Assembly (NCBI GenBank): GCA_022266195.1
Contig: WHVY01000001.1
Location: 14,942,001-15,006,000 of the forward strand
Length of the DNA stretch: 64,000 bases
Source of the DNA: Tetranychus cinnabarinus
Taxonomy: Eukaryota; Arthropoda; Arachnida; Trombidiformes; Tetranychidae
Direction: 5' to 3'
The position numbers and the translations under genes were made by a program. Below, piece after piece: positions 58,669-64,000 of the stretch (position 1 is its first letter; the number at the start of each line of letters is the position of its first letter). The notes below the pieces were generated by a model. The model searched no databases. It was not told the DNA's origin and was given only the letters and a program-made list of their open reading frames with translations.

Positions 58669-59868
58669 TCTTAGCTTTTTTTTTCGTTGCACCAACAGTG
58701 AAAGTAAATATAGTTATGTGCTTTACATTACAATTACAATGGTGAATAATATTGAGAAGAGATGAAAAAATTTTCAAACAATTGGCCTCTGTCAATGATT
58801 TTAAATCAACATTTTTTACTCTCAACCCGCTGAGAGAGCAAAAAGATCAACTATCAAAGGTTAACATTTTGATATTGATTAGTTAACTTGTTTTGTTTCA
58901 ATCATCATTCAACATTAAACTGTTATGCATATTATATTGTCCCATGTAATAGTCAAAATGAACAATTGATTATTAATACATCAATAGATTCATTTGAATG
59001 AATATTTTTCTTTCTAATTTCCTTCGTATAAATACATGATGAGACAGGAAGATGATGAGGAAGAAGATGAGACGAAGAGAAAAAGACTGACAAAATTGGA
59101 GTCAAGCAGAGTTTTCATTTTTTAGTTCATCATCATGATCCATCTGAAGATTTGAACGTTTTTTTGGCAACTCAGTCATAGAGGTTTTCTGGTCAATAAC
59201 AACATTTAATAAATGTTTAAATAACATCATTATACAAGATAACATGTTTATTTTCATTTAACGTTTCACGTAGGAGTTTTAAGGTCAACTCATAACCAAT
59301 GTCAGGTCAATGTTTTTTTTACCTTTGCTTTCCGTCGATTTGCACACTTTCATTTCAACTTGATCCTTTCAATCCATCAACAACTTAATTGAAAATTTAG
59401 ATTGAGATTTGGGTTCAATATTTTTTGCTTCATTTCTTGCCCGCTTTGTGGCTTATTATTATTGTCATAATTGATATTGATACATGATTTGGATAGACTT
59501 TGTTACACTAAGGTTTAAAGGTATAATACAATGAGGAAGACTAAAAAAGTGGTTTTTTGCATGAAGATGAAAGAATGGAAGAGAAAAGGAAGAAAATGAA
59601 AAATAAAATAAGATGAGAAACAAGAAGATAATGTATATTACGGGAAGATGAAATAATATAAACAGTATTCTAAGAATAATTGATCTGGAAAAGTTCATTT
59701 TTTTGTGAAATCAATTGTTTGCTTCTCTCATAACTATTTAATCTATTAATCTAATGGTGATAATAATGATATACAATATGTAATAATATATTGCTTTTCA
59801 TTTGATAATTTTCATTGAAAAAAATGTATCATCATTATTATCTGTAAAGAGAGAGAGGAAGAGTTTGA

Positions 59869-62800
59869 TCAAAGATTTGTGTGTCGCTTCATGTGAAGCG
59901 ATAAATGATCTGAACGGGAAAATTTTCTTTCACATAGACTACATTTGAATGGTTTATCACCCGTGTGTTTACGATAATGACGGGTCAATTCATCTGATCG
60001 AGCAAATTTCCATCCACAAGATTTCCACGTACAATGGTAGGGCTTCTCTCCTGTGTGAGTCCGAAGATGAGCCTTCAAGTGGGATGACTTGGAATAGCTT
60101 TTACCGCAATTTACATACGTACAATAATGTGTTGTAACCTTTTTACGACCTGAACTTCGACGACCTCGACGACTTTTAACCACAATCCCCAATGTTGCTG
60201 GTGTCGCTCCAGTGGTGGTTGATCCGCTTGTGGTTGTTCCGATTTTTGTTGAACCTGAAGTTATTAAAGGTTGAAGGACTGATGAGTTGACTGGAGGTGG
60301 TACAAGTGAGTTGAGTGGTGAGGCTAAAGATACTTGATGGTGCCCATGTTGATGTACATTATGATTTTGTGCTTGTTGTTGCTGGTGCAGATGAGGGTTT
60401 GTCTGTTGTACTGGGTGATGGTGATGCTGGGAGACATGTTGATTGGGCTCATTTACGGGTAAACCATTGACTGTTGATCGGTTAACCATAATGTTGGAAG
60501 ATTCAAAGTATCCTTCATTGCCATTATAACGTATATTATTATAACGAGCATGATGCTGGTGTTGAGGGTGTTGATGAGGATGAGCATGGCCTTGGGCTTG
60601 TTGAGGTTCTTGTTGGTGTCCTTGTCCTTGTTGATGAGATTGGCCTAAATGATTAAGATGACCTGAACTGATCAACATTTCCTGATCATTACTTGATGAT
60701 GGTGATGGAGGAGTGGTTAAACCACGTGATCCATATGTGGGAGTGCTGCCTATTGGAGGTATATAGGTGAATTCAGGGAGGGTGTAAGGAGTATTTCCAT
60801 GTTCACTTTGAGGGTGGTTATGGTGACCATCGAGTCCATGGTTAGAGACGATAGAAGTCAGAGAATGATGAACATTTTGATGACAAGATTCAACCCGTTG
60901 ATCTGATCCATTGTCTAAGTAAACATCTTCAGAGTAATTGACATTCGAGTTTGCCGATTGTAACCTATTTTGTTGATGCACCATTTGTGATTGGTGTTGG
61001 TGGTGAGGTTGATGATGGTGATGTTGATGGTGGATATGTTGATGGTGTGATTGGTGAACAGGTTGATGATGAATTGATAGCTGATTATTGGTAAAATTTG
61101 TATTCTGGTGAAGAGCAGAGTCATGTTGATGTTGATGAACAGGTTCAAGTTTAATTGCATGTTCAGTGTTGGTCAAATATTGCTCATGATTATTGTGATG
61201 ACCATGGTGGAGATGAGGATGAAGATGGTGATAATGATTGATATAGGGTTTGTTCTCGTTTTGGGGTGAAGCTGGAGGTGACATTTGTGATCCAACCAGT
61301 GGTATCAAAGTACCACATAGAGACGACACCAAGCTAGAGCCAGTGTCAAAGGGTGAACAAGATGAGGATGAAGATGAACAAGATGAAGAGGAAGATGAAG
61401 ATACCGAAGACAGGGATCCATTTAAAGAAGCAAGAATAGTGTTTGTTGTTGATGTGGACGATGGAGTTGCATTTGTTGTCGATGATATCAATGGGTGAGG
61501 AGGCGATGCCGGAGATGATGACGAGGTGGGTGAAGGTGAAAAATATTTACAAGAGTAACCAGTTGAGCCCAAAGGCGAGGAATAGCCATGAGCTTGGCCA
61601 TTATTACTTGATCCATTCATGTAGTTGTGTTGTTGTTGTTGTTGTTGTTGCTGTTGATGGTGAGATAGATGATAATTTTGATGAGAAGAGTGATGCTGAT
61701 GGGCATGCTGATGATCATTTAATGGGGAATCACAGAAGTAGCTTAAAGTTTCAACGGGTTGAAATGCATTGCCATTGACATTAATATTGATCATGGTACT
61801 TTTTGGTGAGTTTGCATTTTGTGATGGCGATGAGGTTGACGATGAAACGGATGAATTAGACCAGATCATTGGATCTTTGGCACTTGAAACCATTTCATGA
61901 GTCCATGAAATCCCATTGAGATCATCATTTGTCTCTTCATTGGAAGCATCACAAGTGATACCAGAATTGACACTTAATGGGCTTGAATGGTTAATGTGAT
62001 TATTGTTATTACTTGTAATCATTTTGTCCGATTCATTTTTACTACTTTTATTGTCAATGTTATTACTATTTGTATTGCTTAAATTGACACTATTTTCATT
62101 ATTATTATTATTACTATTATTATTATCGGCATTGTTGTTGTTATCAATGTTTTGTTTACAACTATCACCATTAATTGCATTTTCATTGCTATTTGTTGCA
62201 CTATTTATAGATCGATTGTCACCAGAAATGTTGTTGCTTTTAGTGATGGATCGATTTATCGTCAAACTTTTCTCTTCACTTCTATTGCTGCTATTATCAC
62301 TTAGACCATTGTTGTTGCCACTGTTGACGTTTCTATTAATTTTTGGTACAAAATTAATTTCCATTTCCATTTCCAATTTCTCCTGTTTAATCGGATAACC
62401 ATTGGTCAGGATATTTTCTTCAACCATTGATGTTGGCGATGATGATGAAGACGGTAATCGATTACAAATTAATTCATTGTTAAATGACTGTTGATGTTGC
62501 CGAGTAAGTAATCGGGAAGAGGTTGACAAAGTAACGGGTAAAGTTTCATTCATAACCAGACCGAGATCATTGGCACACAAGACAAACTCCAAATCTTGCC
62601 AAATCTGTAAGCATCAAGAAAGCAAATAAAGATGTTGATCAAACAAATGAAACAAAGGATTAAAGTTTTAAGGTGAGATGATGATCGTGGAACATTGATA
62701 AACTTGTTTCTTTCTCTCAGTAGATTCAATTTATCTTCATCGTTATTGTTTCATCAAGTTTTAAACTTTAAAGTTCAAGTCAAAATGGTGAGCAACAGAT

Positions 62801-63631
62801 TTAAGAAACATTTAGATTAATCTCAATGTTTTGTTTTTTTACAGCTTTGAGCACAAGCATTAGTTTACACAACAGGGATTTTATGGTAAAATAACACTTA
62901 GATGACGATAAAGATTAAGATTAAGAGACAATCAGCAGGTAAATTGCTCAAGTCAGAGTCAATTTTGAAAAAATCTTGTTTCTTGGATTGTTTCATGAAA
63001 CATTTTCTATAAAATAGACTCAGCATAGACTTAGGAAATAATGGTTTGCCTGATTGAGAGCAGCATTACATTGCATGTTGATACTAAAACGAACCCTAAT
63101 TTAGTTAACAGTAAATTGGACAATAAATCTGCTATTGATAATGATGCTGATACAATCTAATGTTAAAAGGCCAAATTGAAGAGGCAATTTTGATTCCTTT
63201 TTTACTAACAATTGAGAGCTTTAAATTATGTAGGAAGCTTAAATTAAATGGCAAGCTAATTAGTTGACTTTTTAGTTGACAAATGAAGAAAAAAGTTGAT
63301 CATCTTCACTCATCAAAATATTGATCAATTTAATTGAAACAATCACAATTGTCAATTGTTAATCAAATAAGGAAAACTGGAACAATAATCAGACCAAACG
63401 AGAAAAGTGTAACTACTTGAAAATGAGAAAAAATGTTGATCTAAATTATTGTACATTTTGATGGGTTAACCTTCATCGAGTACAAACTTGCTCATAAACA
63501 CGGACAACAAACATGATTATGAATTGTAAATGATGAATACAATTGTGAATATCGGTAATTAGGGAAACTCTTAGACTCACCTCTTCCTCTGGTACACTAT
63601 TAACTGAATCCATAGTTTGACTGAGCGTCAT
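59869..63631 (-). CDS. Kruppel-like transcription factor, KLF5/dar1 type
   Basis: Two exons: 63631-63581 (ATG, 17 codons, MTLSQTMDSVNSVPEEE) and 62604-59869, joined in phase 0, giving 928 residues. The second exon begins IWQDLEFVL. The long middle part has tracts of Asn, His, Gln and Ser and no fold. The C-terminus (842-928) has three C2H2 fingers with KLF spacing (C-x4-C, C-x4-C, C-x2-C) and TGEKPY/TGDKPF linkers. HYCTYVNC, KSSHLKAHLRTH and ARSDELTRHYRKH resemble KLF5 and insect dar1 most. It should bind GC/CACCC boxes in the nucleus. An in-frame second Met (MDSVNS) is an alternative start. Confidence 0.88.
62605..63580 (-). other. Intron of the KLF gene
   Basis: A 976-bp intron, donor gag|gtgagt and acceptor cttacag|att on the minus strand. 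No other gene seen inside. Confidence 0.75.
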
Positions 63632-64000
63632 TGAATCACTGCTGGTCAACTTTTATTGTTAAATGATGATGAACATAATAGAAACTTGATAAACTCACGG
63701 TTGACACTTGATGGACTTTTGGTGTAAACTTGATGGACACGGAAAACCAGATATTTGATGAAAAGAGAATCCTTGAGAACACACACAAAAAAATGTCAAC
63801 AATTGAAGTTAATCAATCAAATGTAAATGAAATAAATTAGTTTATAAATGTAGTTTTGGTGATGCTGCGGGATTTTTCAACGTTTTTGCTTAACGTTTCT
63901 CGTTGAGGTCAACTTTTTTCACTAACATTCATTTACTTGGTTTGTTGAAAAAAGGTAAAAAAGTGAGTGAAAAATGATGATAAAAGATGATGATGAGTGG
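63632..64000 (-). promoter_or_regulatory. Upstream region of the KLF gene (partial)
   Basis: AT-rich 5' flank or 5' UTR reaching the window edge. Further upstream exons beyond the window cannot be excluded. Confidence 0.4.

Larger units (their letters stand above)
51438..59868. other. ~8.4-kb gene-free region between COASY and the KLF gene
   Basis: No reading frame resembles a protein; all frames are short and low-complexity. An aataaa at 51619-51624 may be the COASY poly(A) signal. The part next to 59868 must include the KLF 3' UTR. Many tracts of tca/atc triplets and pyrimidine runs occur. Such deserts often hold enhancers of transcription-factor genes, but I cannot identify any site. Confidence 0.5.

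Noticed and set aside
60915..62398. Frames inside the KLF exon on both strands
   Set aside because: Triplet-repeat coding sequence (CAT, CAA, AAT, TCA) creates open frames in other registers.
1..64000. CRISPR array or bacterial operon
   Set aside because: No regularly spaced short repeats, and the genes have spliceosomal introns and are animal families.

Overview
The window looks like nuclear DNA of an arthropod, most likely an acariform (spider-mite-like) mite. It is AT-rich, has short gt-ag introns of roughly 50-500 bp, single-copy animal genes packed closely together, and a local expansion of gustatory-receptor-like seven-transmembrane genes. The taxon is inferred from these traits and is not proven by the sequence.

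Region 1 (1-8.8 kb) is a transposon graveyard. It holds a decayed hAT transposase, pieces of a Maverick/Polinton element (integrase with a chromodomain on the + strand, protein-primed DNA polymerase B on the - strand), an apparently intact and visibly GC-rich Merlin (ISXO2/IS1595-like) element with ~117-bp terminal inverted repeats, and a ~400-bp MITE.

Region 2 (8.8-17.9 kb) is rearranged. An inverted segmental copy of 31974-35703 (a gustatory receptor plus the 3' two thirds of the C12orf4/FERRY3 gene) lies at 8837-14614. Both copied genes are broken, and the copy was later hit by a Tc1-type element and a hAT-type MITE; empty sites survive in the parent copy. A third, shorter fragment follows at 14.75-15.8 kb and runs into a near-perfect 811-bp-arm palindrome (15604-17635) that contains receptor exons.

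Region 3 (19.6-34.2 kb) is the receptor cluster: three apparently intact receptors (20061, 27652 and 32756, all + strand) and at least four broken ones. They sit in two tandem copies of a ~5-kb block (19603-24925 and 27058-31995). All share a four-exon layout with phase-0 introns.

Region 4 (34.4-51.4 kb) is a compact housekeeping island: FERRY3 and RNASEH2C (-), SLC35B2/slalom PAPS transporter (+), an STK11/LKB1-like kinase (-) divergent from a TSSK-like kinase (+), CDC26 (-), an RRM protein of the A1CF/RBM46/DND1 type (+), a protein with CHTOP-like features (-), condensin subunit NCAPG (+) and CoA synthase COASY (+). Several pairs are divergent over less than 400 bp or convergent over about 20-220 bp. 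These genes have unrelated cellular roles (mRNA transport on endosomes, RNA-DNA hybrid removal, sulfation, kinase signalling, mitosis, CoA synthesis), so the layout reflects compaction, not a pathway.

Region 5 (51.4-64 kb) is an ~8.4-kb stretch without genes, with microsatellites, followed by a two-exon Kruppel-like factor (KLF5/dar1 type, - strand) with long His/Gln/Asn/Ser tracts and three C-terminal zinc fingers. The large flanks are typical of a developmentally regulated transcription factor.

I saw no convincing tRNA, rRNA or CRISPR locus. The most unusual structures are the receptor-bearing long palindrome, the layered inverted duplication whose insertion history can be read from empty sites, and the GC-rich intact Merlin element sitting in decayed Polinton DNA.
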